Origin: Lachnoclostridium sp. UBA7097
Lineage (GTDB): Bacteria > Bacillota > Clostridia > Lachnospirales > Lachnospiraceae
DNA length: 32,398 bases
Direction of reading: 5' to 3'
Assembly: GCA_002499945.1 (NCBI GenBank)
Contig: DKYP01000084.1
Coordinates: 536-32,933 of the forward strand
Shown: piece after piece, positions 16,080 through 22,990 of the stretch
How the letters are laid out: every line of letters begins with the position of its first letter
Numbering within the stretch: the first letter of the stretch is position 1
Program-made: the position numbers and the translations under genes
Notes under the pieces: generated by a model
What the model was told of the DNA's origin: nothing
Database searches by the model: none
Seen by the model: the letters and a program-made list of their open reading frames with translations, nothing else

Positions 16080-18365
16080 CTATTTTCTAGTCACTTCTAT
16101 TGTATATTTCCTGGTATCCCCGCTTTCAGAAGTAACTTTGACTGTAAATGTATTAACACCATCAGAAAGTTTCTTAGAACCTGTTCCTGACAGTGTTGCA
16201 TATGTACTCACTTTTGTTGCGCATATTTTTACACTTTCAACACTTTTGTCTACTGTTAATTTATATGTTTTGCTGCCATCATCACCCAGTACAAAATTTG
16301 AATCAAATGCATAATTTTTAATATATAATGTCTTTAAATAATTATTAGGGTTTTTCCCGCCTGATGGCACTTCACATGGCTCTTCCGGCATTTCATCATA
16401 CACAGGGATTGAAAATGTAACAGGCATATCCTGTTCAATTACCCCATATGCTGAAACTGTCTTTGTTGCTTCACTGTTTGGCGCTTCAACATTTGACATA
16501 TACTGGTGGTCATACCTGTTCTTTGATGTTACATTAAATTTCTCAAGGTATAATGTGTTCTGCCCTGCATTAATATAATTCTTTCCTATATATTCTGCCC
16601 CGCCAGTTATTGATTTATAACGGTTATTCCACGGACGGCTGTATGTTGTCCCTGTGCTTGCCCATTTTAAGCCATTCGCAACTGCCCCGCCTGATTCTGT
16701 ACTGTTATATGCACCAATATTATAAAAGTTATAAATCCCCTCATACCCTGGCACAGTGCCTGAAACAGAACTGCTCATAAGGATACTGCTTATAACAATC
16801 TCCTGTTTAACACGTGATGCAAGATGGTAAGGGCTTACTTTTGAAGATTCTGCCGCCTTAATAAATGCTTTTGAATACTTTATATCAACAGAATTTCCAG
16901 ATGAATTTGGATATGAAAACTTTGTATTGTGCATTGGCGTATTATTTAAAATTTTCTCTACGCCTTCTTCTGTCTGTGTACCACTATGGTATTCCAGGCT
17001 CTCAAATTGGAAAATCCCTCTTTCATCTAAAAAATTCCTTGGGTCCATATAATACTTTACAGCCTTTACTGACGCCGTAACCCACGTACTGCCGTCAAAT
17101 GGTATAAATTTATCTGTCTTCCAGTCATATGCACCATCTGCTGTTGACTTCCAGGCATATGACTTATTATTACTTAATAAATTAATGCCAACAGCAGACT
17201 CTTTTTTTATTACAGTACCCCACTTAAGCCCGGTATTAAATGCCTTAAACTCCCAGTATGGGTATTTATCATGTAATAACATAAGCGGCTCTATATAATC
17301 ATCTGGAAACCCTTCGTTTTTTAACTTCTCCCTGAACTCTGTATTATTAAGCGGTTCCGGGGTTTTTGTTGGTGCTGGTGTAGCTGTTTCTGCTGGTGTC
17401 TTTGTTTCTTCTGGTGCTTTTGTTTCTTCTGGTGTCTTTGTTTCTGCTGGTATTTTTGTCTCTGTTGGTGTCTTTGTTTCTTCTGGTGCTTTCGTTTCCG
17501 TTGGTGTTTTTGTTTCTGCTGGCGTTTCCGTTTCATTTGCTGCGCTGCCCTTTGCCTGTACTATTTGGAACCTTGCAGCTGATGCTGGCAGGTATCCACG
17601 CACAACAGCTTTGCCAGCAGTTGCCTTTATATAGAAATACCTTGTCTTGGCAGCAGTCTTTTCACTTAAAATTGTAAACTGCTTATTGACACCTATATTT
17701 ATTTTTTTGCCTGCACTTTCCACAGCTGTATTCTTGCCAGCCTCTTTATAAAGCGGGACTTTAACGCTGCCCTCCCAGATTCCAGGAATACCTTTCCCAT
17801 ACGAAATCTTAAGGCTTTCAGGCTTTACATATCCTTTATATGTCTTTCCGGAATATTTGCATGATATATAATACCACTTCTGGTCATCTGCTGTAACATC
17901 ATCAAGAATTGTTACTTCACTGTCCTTTTCAATAGTAATATCATCATCACCTGATTTTACATTAGCACTTTTATCAGAAGACTTGGCTTTAAGCTTTAAA
18001 TCTTTTACAGGCACCAAAGCCTGTACCCCTGTACATGTGCTTCCTCCCTGCACTTTAATATACGAACCTTTTACATAGCCTTTAAGGTTCTTTCCATTAA
18101 GTTTAAAATTTATCTGGTACCAGCCGCCTGACTTTGCAATAATTGATACTTTCTGCCCATTTGACAAAGTAACACCTGTACCGCCTGATTTTAAAAGTGC
18201 ATATGATGTACCTGGACCTTTCCTGACATTCAGATACCCGCTTACATTAACAACACCTACTGCCTTTGCCTGCACAATATTAGTTGCATTATACCTGCCT
18301 GTGGCAGCCAGCACAAATGCAGTAATAATACATATACATAAAATTTTCTTGTATCTCTTTAGCAT
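16080..18365 (-). CDS. Secreted multi-SH3 N-acetylglucosaminidase with C-terminal cadherin-like domain
   Basis: This 761-aa protein has a signal peptide (about 1-35). Three bacterial SH3-type repeats follow (about 36-105, 118-190, 195-270; the first has the typical LNVRKGPGTSY), then a Glu/Thr/Lys/Pro hexapeptide linker (about 275-340). The glucosaminidase domain spans about 345-650, with LLHDKYPYWEF and SRVKQEIV typical of LytG/LytD-like enzymes; the Glu in VKQEIV is the probable acid catalyst. A cadherin-like sandwich closes the protein (about 672-761). It should bind peptidoglycan and cut its glycan strands during growth or separation. It follows hslO by 11 bp with a good AGGAGGAG site, and shares its last domain type with the next gene product. 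Confidence 0.85.
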   Translation of the reverse strand: MLKRYKKILCICIITAFVLAATGRYNATNIVQAKAVGVVNVSGYLNVRKGPGTSYALLKSGGTGVTLSNGQKVSIIAKSGGWYQINFKLNGKNLKGYVKGSYIKVQGGSTCTGVQALVPVKDLKLKAKSSDKSANVKSGDDDITIEKDSEVTILDDVTADDQKWYYISCKYSGKTYKGYVKPESLKISYGKGIPGIWEGSVKVPLYKEAGKNTAVESAGKKINIGVNKQFTILSEKTAAKTRYFYIKATAGKAVVRGYLPASAARFQIVQAKGSAANETETPAETKTPTETKAPEETKTPTETKIPAETKTPEETKAPEETKTPAETATPAPTKTPEPLNNTEFREKLKNEGFPDDYIEPLMLLHDKYPYWEFKAFNTGLKWGTVIKKESAVGINLLSNNKSYAWKSTADGAYDWKTDKFIPFDGSTWVTASVKAVKYYMDPRNFLDERGIFQFESLEYHSGTQTEEGVEKILNNTPMHNTKFSYPNSSGNSVDIKYSKAFIKAAESSKVSPYHLASRVKQEIVISSILMSSSVSGTVPGYEGIYNFYNIGAYNSTESGGAVANGLKWASTGTTYSRPWNNRYKSITGGAEYIGKNYINAGQNTLYLEKFNVTSKNRYDHQYMSNVEAPNSEATKTVSAYGVIEQDMPVTFSIPVYDEMPEEPCEVPSGGKNPNNYLKTLYIKNYAFDSNFVLGDDGSKTYKLTVDKSVESVKICATKVSTYATLSGTGSKKLSDGVNTFTVKVTSESGDTRKYTIEVTRK
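17360..17534. repeat. 18-bp tandem repeats encoding the ETKTPx linker
   Basis: About eight degenerate 18-bp units encode hexapeptides of the form ETK(T/A/I)P(T/E/A) in the glucosaminidase gene. The period keeps the frame and the array separates the SH3 domains from the catalytic domain. Such arrays are prone to length change by slippage. Confidence 0.8.
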
Positions 18366-18376
18366 CCGGCTCCTCC

Positions 18377-19261
18377 TTATCTTATTAGTTCTTTAAGTTC
18401 CTCTGTACCAAAAACATAATGTGAGCCGCAGAACTGGCAGCTAGTTTCAACCGGACTGCCTTCTTTTACTATTTCCTGTAAATCACTTTGGCCAAGGCTT
18501 GCTATTGCCCTGTAAAACCTGTCTTTTGAACAGTTACAATAGTATTTTACTGGTATTTTACCAAGTATTTCCACACTGTCTTTCTTAATAATATATCTTA
18601 GGATATCTTCTGGCCCCATGCCATTTTCTAGCAGTTCTGTTACAGACTTTATATTGTTTATAGATTCTTCAAGCCTGTCTATAACCTCTTCATCTGCATC
18701 TGGCATAACCTGTATTATAAATCCTCCTGCCTGCCTGACAGTATTATCCTTATCCATTAAAACACCAAGCCCAACTGTTGAAGGTACTTGTTCAGATGTA
18801 GCATAATAATATGTCAAATCCCCGGCAATTTCCCCAGAAACAAGATGCACCCGCCCGTTATAAGGTTCTTTTAATCCTGTATCCCTGATTACATTTAAAA
18901 ACCCAGGGCCAAGTGCACCTGATACATCAAACTTCCCGTCCTTATTAGGAGGCAGCACAACATCCGGATTGTTTACATAGCCTTTCACACAGCCGTCAGG
19001 ACCTGCTGTTACTACCATTCCGCCTATAGGCCCGCCACACTCTATCTGGAGTGTAAGCACATCTTTTTCACCCTTCATCATACTTCCCATCATGCTTCCA
19101 GCTGTTAAAAGCCTTCCAAGTGCCGCTGTTGCAACCGGGCTTGTATTATGGATGCGCCTTGCTTCTTCTGTGATACCCCTGCTTGTAATTGCAAACGCAC
19201 GTAACTGGTGTCCTGCTGCTGTTGCCCTTACAATATAATCATTTCCGTAATCTTTATCCAT
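18377..19261 (-). CDS. hslO: Redox-regulated chaperone Hsp33
   Basis: This 294-aa protein has typical family length. The N-terminal domain starts DYIVRATAAGHQLRAFAITSR-like, as in known Hsp33 proteins. The C-terminal redox switch has the four zinc-binding cysteines as CxC (C242, C244) and CxxC (C275, C278). Oxidation releases zinc and activates holdase activity against aggregating proteins in the cytosol. It sits 22 bp after a SAM methyltransferase gene and 11 bp before the glucosaminidase gene. The GGAGG is 13 nt from the ATG, longer than usual. Confidence 0.96.
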   Translation of the reverse strand: MDKDYGNDYIVRATAAGHQLRAFAITSRGITEEARRIHNTSPVATAALGRLLTAGSMMGSMMKGEKDVLTLQIECGGPIGGMVVTAGPDGCVKGYVNNPDVVLPPNKDGKFDVSGALGPGFLNVIRDTGLKEPYNGRVHLVSGEIAGDLTYYYATSEQVPSTVGLGVLMDKDNTVRQAGGFIIQVMPDADEEVIDRLEESINNIKSVTELLENGMGPEDILRYIIKKDSVEILGKIPVKYYCNCSKDRFYRAIASLGQSDLQEIVKEGSPVETSCQFCGSHYVFGTEELKELIR

Positions 19262-19283
19262 AAAACGAATTTATCCTCCAAAT

Positions 19284-20051
19284 TTAACTAAACTGTTCTG
19301 GTTTTTTCACTACAAAATAAACCCTTTCACTATTATCTACAGGTTCTTCCTTTGTAAAAGCATTATAAACTGCCACTGTTTCCATACCAGCTTTTTTAAC
19401 CAGCTCTTTTACTTTTTCTATAGAATAAGCCCTCTGCCTGTGAAGTTCATCAAACCTTTCAAATAAACCATTCTCTTCATCACAAAGGCTGTAAATTGTA
19501 ATAAGATACTCATTTATATCTGTATCTTTATTAAATTCATTCTCCCAGATAAGGCTTAAATCCTCCCTGTTCTCTGCAATTACCCTGCTGCCAAGCACAT
19601 TTTCATAAAAATACCTTGTCTTTAAATCAAATATAAATATGCCGCCATAATCAAGAAATATACGTACCCTGCAAAGTGTCTTGTACAAATCTTTATCACC
19701 TGCCAGGTAATTCATGCCATCACATACACAGACCATTGCCGCTGCTGAACCATATAAATCAAGTTCCCTTATATCCTGCTGTAATAAAAGTACACTACCA
19801 GGACACTTGCTGCGTGCAATTCCAAGCATATCACCTGATATATCAATGCCTATCATATCATAACCATCTGCTGCAAGCATTGAAGTTATTGTGCCTGTCC
19901 CACATGCAAGCTCCGCTACTATGCCATTATTTATATTATAATCCCTAAGAAGCCCACGTATATAACCATGCCACATGTCATATGGGATATTGTCCATAAA
20001 ACGGTCATATACATAAGCAAAACCAGAATATATATTATTGTCTTCTGTCAT
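19284..20051 (-). CDS. Class I SAM-dependent methyltransferase of unknown substrate
   Basis: This 255-aa protein has a Rossmann methyltransferase fold, with SAM motif I VAELACGTGTIT, the acidic residue of motif II in MIGIDISGDML, and a motif III/IV region LQQDIREL. The N-terminal YDRFMDNIPYDMW is typical of this small-molecule methyltransferase group. The start at 20051 is chosen because AGGAGGAGG lies nine bases before it; a longer frame from 20075 would read through this site. It is the first gene of the hslO-glucosaminidase-clpC series. The IS element ends only ~70-85 bp upstream, leaving little room for a native promoter, and I see no good one there. Confidence 0.85.
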   Translation of the reverse strand: MTEDNNIYSGFAYVYDRFMDNIPYDMWHGYIRGLLRDYNINNGIVAELACGTGTITSMLAADGYDMIGIDISGDMLGIARSKCPGSVLLLQQDIRELDLYGSAAAMVCVCDGMNYLAGDKDLYKTLCRVRIFLDYGGIFIFDLKTRYFYENVLGSRVIAENREDLSLIWENEFNKDTDINEYLITIYSLCDEENGLFERFDELHRQRAYSIEKVKELVKKAGMETVAVYNAFTKEEPVDNSERVYFVVKKPEQFS

Positions 20052-20135
20052 TATAAATAACCTCCTCCTGCACATGCAAGTACAGGATAAGACACTGCTT
20101 TTAAAAATATAGATACAAAAACAAGTCTGACTGCT

Positions 20136-20155
20136 CCCACGGGCAAGCCCGTGGG
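20136..20155 (-). repeat. Right-end hairpin of the IS element
   Basis: CCCACGGGC-AA-GCCCGTGGG on the plus strand, a perfect 9-bp stem. It matches the left-end hairpin except for one base pair. In this family such hairpins are bound by TnpA, and the right-end one also closes the 3' part of the TnpB guide RNA. Confidence 0.85.
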
Positions 20156-20328
20156 GTTCTGATTGCCAAGTGTAGCTTATAATCGTACATCATTTTCAGA
20201 CTTTGGAGTTACAAGTGTAAATCTGTTTGAATCAGGACTTTTATTACCAAGCAGCCCAACGGCCACATTAGCGGTAAATTTCTGCTTTGCAGCAAGGAAG
20301 TACAGTCAGTCTCCCTGATATTAAGTTG
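20136..20328 (-). ncRNA. Candidate TnpB guide RNA (reRNA/omegaRNA) scaffold
   Basis: About 190 bp of non-coding DNA separates the tnpB stop codon from the right-end hairpin, as expected for a reRNA made from the 3' end of the tnpB transcript. Visible pairing includes CCTGAT (20314-20319) with ATCAGG (20231-20236), a small CTGC/GCAG hairpin (20282-20292) and the terminal hairpin. The guide would be the host DNA beyond the right end, beginning a few bases below 20136 (candidate AGCAGTCAGAC on the minus strand lies at the junction). The function is inferred from well-studied TnpB systems such as ISDra2. Confidence 0.55.
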
Positions 20329-21939
20329 TTAAGCTATTCTTATTCCGCTGTTTAATATTTTTATCTTATTGACTTTAATCCATGTGATTAGAACTTTTTC
20401 TTTATTGTAATGCTTTTCAAATTCTGTAATGCATTTGTTCTTGTTTATATTCTGTGTTTTAGCATCATAGCAGTAAAGCAGAAACGATGAATACCAATCT
20501 CTTTGTACTTCAGTTCCATCCCTAAGTTTATACAATCTATCAGATAATTTCTTTTTGATATATTCATCAGCAGTATGGTCATATTGCGACGCTCTATAGT
20601 TATTCGGCACTTCTATATATGTGCCACCCGATATTTTGAACTTTTTCTCAACAGTAGTCTGAAATCCAGAAGGACATCTGTTCTTTATGGATTTACCAAA
20701 ACGCTTTTTCTTGTTATACTTACCCTTACTGTTTTTGGTAGTTTCTTTAGTCCGTTTCATGAGTTTACTTGCATTTTTAGGCTCAGTTACAAATATATCC
20801 CCGAGACTTCGCATGTGGTTTGCATCCTCATTTACTGCAAAATGTCTGTTCACTGCGTTGATACGGCACAATTCAGAATGTCTAGATTTCAACTTTTTAT
20901 AATGATTAGAGTATTTCCAAGTTTTCCGGCCTTTCTTAACTGTGCCATCGGGATTATAATTCTGCGGATTGGCTGCCCGTCTTGACCTCTCCATTGCACG
21001 GTATAACAGACGCTCCTTTTTCTCGGAAGTCTGGATACTGTTTCCCCGCTCCGAAAGGTTCTTTAATCCTGCTTCTGTGTCAGAAGTATACGCTACTGTC
21101 TGTGTTCCAATATCTGCACCTATCATACCCTTGCCATATTTATGACGGAAGTTACCATGCTTATCATATTTAGGTTTTGCCTTGCCCTCGATAGTCAAAT
21201 GAAGATATATTCTATATTTACCTCTTATCATTTTTGGAACAAGCGTTGCATAGCAAGGCCTGTATGTATCTATACAGCAGGCATCCCCAATTAGCATATT
21301 AACAGCCTTGTTATCAATAATTTCAGGTCCAGTAAGATAAGCCAGGACTGCATTAACTTCATCTTGTTGGAATCTGTCTTTTATTTGTATTCCAAAAACA
21401 GTTTTTCCAAGCTTAAAACGGACCTTGTTATCTTTTACAGACATTGGTATGCCACGGTTTATCTGCTTTGCCCTGATACATGGCAGTTCTCCATATTTGG
21501 AAAAATGAATTGTTTTGCCGTTTCCATAAAGGCATTTTTCCATGCCTCGCCATACATCCTCTGCTTTTGTCAGGGCGAATACTGCATCAATACCATATTT
21601 CTTGCCTATCGGTATCATTGATTTCCTACAATAATCCCATGTGACATTATAGATTTTCTGCATCTCATTAAGCTGGATAGCAAGGTTTTTGCGTTCAGAC
21701 TTATCTTCCGTAGCACCATAAGATGAGAACAGCTTGCGGTATTTCTTTGTACGCAGAAGCTGGCCATAATTCTTTCTCATAAGACCAACGACTTCATTAC
21801 CTGCCTTGCGGATTTTATCAGAAAGAGCTACAACTTTAAGCACATCGGAATAAAGCATATCAGTTTCAGCTACTAAAATATGCCTGTCAGAAAGTTTATG
21901 ATATTGTTTTAGGACTTTCTTGTATTCTTCACCAATCAT
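20329..21939 (-). CDS. tnpB: TnpB RNA-guided nuclease lacking zinc-ribbon cysteines
   Basis: This 536-aa TnpB-family protein ends in a RuvC-like nuclease domain. Counting from the longer frame that starts six residues earlier, the RuvC residues are D282 (GADIGTQT), E392 (FVTEPKN) and D487 (VQRDWYS), so all three acidic residues are present. In typical TnpB a four-cysteine zinc ribbon lies between the second and third RuvC motifs. Here that segment (YRASQYDHTADEY, then LSDRLYKLRDGTEVQRD) has no CxxC pairs. Related zinc-less TnpBs exist in Firmicutes, so it may still be active. I chose the ATG at 21939 because GGGGAG lies about ten bases upstream; the frame extends to a TTG at 21957. It overlaps the tnpA end by 11 bp. 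Confidence 0.88.
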   Translation of the reverse strand: MIGEEYKKVLKQYHKLSDRHILVAETDMLYSDVLKVVALSDKIRKAGNEVVGLMRKNYGQLLRTKKYRKLFSSYGATEDKSERKNLAIQLNEMQKIYNVTWDYCRKSMIPIGKKYGIDAVFALTKAEDVWRGMEKCLYGNGKTIHFSKYGELPCIRAKQINRGIPMSVKDNKVRFKLGKTVFGIQIKDRFQQDEVNAVLAYLTGPEIIDNKAVNMLIGDACCIDTYRPCYATLVPKMIRGKYRIYLHLTIEGKAKPKYDKHGNFRHKYGKGMIGADIGTQTVAYTSDTEAGLKNLSERGNSIQTSEKKERLLYRAMERSRRAANPQNYNPDGTVKKGRKTWKYSNHYKKLKSRHSELCRINAVNRHFAVNEDANHMRSLGDIFVTEPKNASKLMKRTKETTKNSKGKYNKKKRFGKSIKNRCPSGFQTTVEKKFKISGGTYIEVPNNYRASQYDHTADEYIKKKLSDRLYKLRDGTEVQRDWYSSFLLYCYDAKTQNINKNKCITEFEKHYNKEKVLITWIKVNKIKILNSGIRIA

Positions 21940-22345
21940 GACTTTTCTGCTCCCCAATGTACTTAATTACCGCAGCTTCGCTTATATGTCCAACTGTTGA
22001 TACAAAATACCCCCTTGACCATAAAACCCCACATCTTGCATAAAACTGCTTTAATTGCGGAAATGCTTTGAACAGCTCAACAGCACTAATGCTTTTGAGA
22101 GTTCTTACAACATCGCAGGGAGCAGCAGTCTGTGGAACATCTACAAATATATGTATATAGTCTGGCATTACTTCAAGTGCCTTAATATGATAGTTATAAT
22201 TATCGCAGATTTTCTGTAATATATGTTTTAAAGTATCTTCAACGTTACTGTTTAATACTGAAAACCGGAATTTAGGACACCATATAATGTGATACTGTAT
22301 CAAATATTTACAATGTGAAGCACTATGATATTGTTCCCCTCTCAT
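21929..22345 (-). CDS. tnpA: IS200/IS605 Y1 transposase TnpA with altered HUH motif
   Basis: This 138-aa protein matches the Y1 transposase family in length and sequence (HCKYLIQYHIIWCPKFR, then RGYFVSTVGH). The nucleophile is Y129 in AVIKYIGEQ. The metal-binding HUH motif, normally PDHVH or PDHIH, reads PDYIH here: Y63 replaces the first His and H65 is kept. The codon is TAT, one transition from CAT. This would weaken or abolish divalent-metal binding and single-strand cleavage unless the lineage tolerates it. AGGAG lies nine bases before the ATG. The gene overlaps the upstream regulator gene by 23 bp and tnpB by 11 bp. Confidence 0.92.
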   Translation of the reverse strand: MRGEQYHSASHCKYLIQYHIIWCPKFRFSVLNSNVEDTLKHILQKICDNYNYHIKALEVMPDYIHIFVDVPQTAAPCDVVRTLKSISAVELFKAFPQLKQFYARCGVLWSRGYFVSTVGHISEAAVIKYIGEQKSHDW

Positions 22346-22520
22346 TATCTTTTTCTCCTAACTGGTATTTTTCTTGAATACCCCTGCGCATAAGGTCGAG
22401 AAAAGTAATTGTTTCACCTTCTTCAACAGAATAGATACGTGCAAGGTTTTCAAGTTCGGTCTTCCATTCAGAAGGGATGGAAATGTTAATCTGTACGTTA
22501 TCACTTTTAGGCCGTGCCAT
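22323..22520 (-). CDS. Small ribbon-helix-helix (CopG/Arc-like) DNA-binding protein
   Basis: This 65-aa protein begins with a short basic stretch and a beta-strand-like VQINISIPSEW, followed by two helices (KTELENLARIYSV and ITFLDLMRRGIQEKYQ). This is the pattern of ribbon-helix-helix dimers that bind DNA through the strand. It has a strong AGGAGG six bases before the ATG. It overlaps the gene before it by 14 bp and tnpA by 23 bp, so it is co-expressed with the transposase. A role as repressor of the operon's strong promoter is likely but not shown. It lies inside the hairpin-bounded element. Confidence 0.75.
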   Translation of the reverse strand: MARPKSDNVQINISIPSEWKTELENLARIYSVEEGETITFLDLMRRGIQEKYQLGEKDNERGTIS

Positions 22521-22872
22521 TTGTTTCCTCCTGTAACATTCTTAATCCAATATCTCTTAGCTGTTTGGCTTTGAGAGTTGATTTACATTCTTCAATAGTT
22601 GGGTTTACAATTTTACTCCAACTGCCATAATTCTGATGTGGCTGAACATAAGCTGCATCTTCTTCAGTAAGTAAACAATCCCACCCGCCTGACACCCAGC
22701 CATGTTTAACTAATCCTTTTTCTATTTCTTTTGGTCTTGGATTGGTTTCTTTACACTTATTACAAGGACACCACAAATGTATGCAATGGGTTAATTCATA
22801 ATATGTATATTCATCTATTCGTTTTTTGATTGTTTGCTCAAATCCGCAATATTCACATCTTAAAGTAAACAT
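22507..22872 (-). CDS. Cys-rich putative zinc-binding protein, first gene of the IS operon
   Basis: This 121-aa protein has an N-terminal CEYC (C6, C9) and a second cluster C35, C37, C40 (CPCNKC), with H29, C30 and H32 nearby. The pattern suggests a zinc ribbon or treble-clef fold. The C-terminal part has no motif I know. The start at 22872 (ATG) is preferred to a TTG at 22890 because GAAAGGAA lies about nine bases upstream of the ATG and inside the longer version. It is transcribed from the consensus promoter at 22906-22934 and is translationally coupled to the regulator gene. The function is unknown; a DNA- or RNA-binding helper of transposition or of TnpB is a guess from position. Confidence 0.65.
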   Translation of the reverse strand: MFTLRCEYCGFEQTIKKRIDEYTYYELTHCIHLWCPCNKCKETNPRPKEIEKGLVKHGWVSGGWDCLLTEEDAAYVQPHQNYGSWSKIVNPTIEECKSTLKAKQLRDIGLRMLQEETNGTA

Positions 22873-22905
22873 ACAGGGAGTTCCTTTCAAATATTTTATG
22901 CATAT

Positions 22906-22934
22906 ATTATATATCTATTCTATGCAATTGTCAA
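22906..22934 (-). promoter_or_regulatory. Perfect consensus vegetative promoter of the IS operon
   Basis: On the minus strand TTGACA (22929-22934) and TATAAT (22906-22911) are separated by exactly 17 bp, matching the sigma-A consensus at all twelve positions. The start site would fall near 22899, about 27 bases before the ATG at 22872. TATGCA occurs at 22897-22902 and 22921-22926, flanking the -10 box, and could be an operator for the ribbon-helix-helix protein. Confidence 0.85.
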
Positions 22935-22956
22935 GCAAAAGAAAAGCGGCTTTCAT

Positions 22957-22976
22957 CCCACAGGCAAGCCTGTGGG
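22957..22976 (-). repeat. Left-end hairpin of the IS element
   Basis: CCCACAGGC-AA-GCCTGTGGG on the plus strand is a perfect 9-bp stem about 30 bp outside the operon promoter. It copies the right-end hairpin except for one compensatory pair. It places the two accessory genes inside the element. Confidence 0.85.
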
Positions 22977-22990
22977 TTTTCGCCACAAAT

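Larger units (their letters stand above)
20120..22990 (-). mobile_element. IS200/IS605-type element with two accessory genes (ends approximate)
   Basis: The element is defined by nearly identical terminal hairpins at 20136-20155 (right end) and 22957-22976 (left end), in the same orientation and each with a 9-bp stem and AA/TT loop. They differ by one compensatory pair (A-T versus G-C). Between them, in transposon order, lie a Cys-rich protein, a ribbon-helix-helix protein, TnpA and TnpB, then ~190 bp of non-coding right end. Elements of this type move as single-stranded circles and make no target duplication, so the exact ends cannot be fixed without an empty site. A perfect consensus promoter sits just inside the left end. 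Two of the four genes are not part of the usual tnpA/tnpB set. Confidence 0.88.

Noticed and set aside
17360..17534. CRISPR-like repeat array
   Set aside because: Repeats are 18 bp, contiguous without spacers and in frame with a Thr/Pro/Glu/Lys linker.
20052..20135. Native promoter for the methyltransferase gene
   Set aside because: Several AT-rich boxes occur but none has a -35/-10 pair at 16-18 bp that I would defend.
22143..22165. Declaring tnpA a pseudogene
   Set aside because: The frame is full length and otherwise conserved; the single H-to-Y change in HUH is noted, but its effect is not proven.
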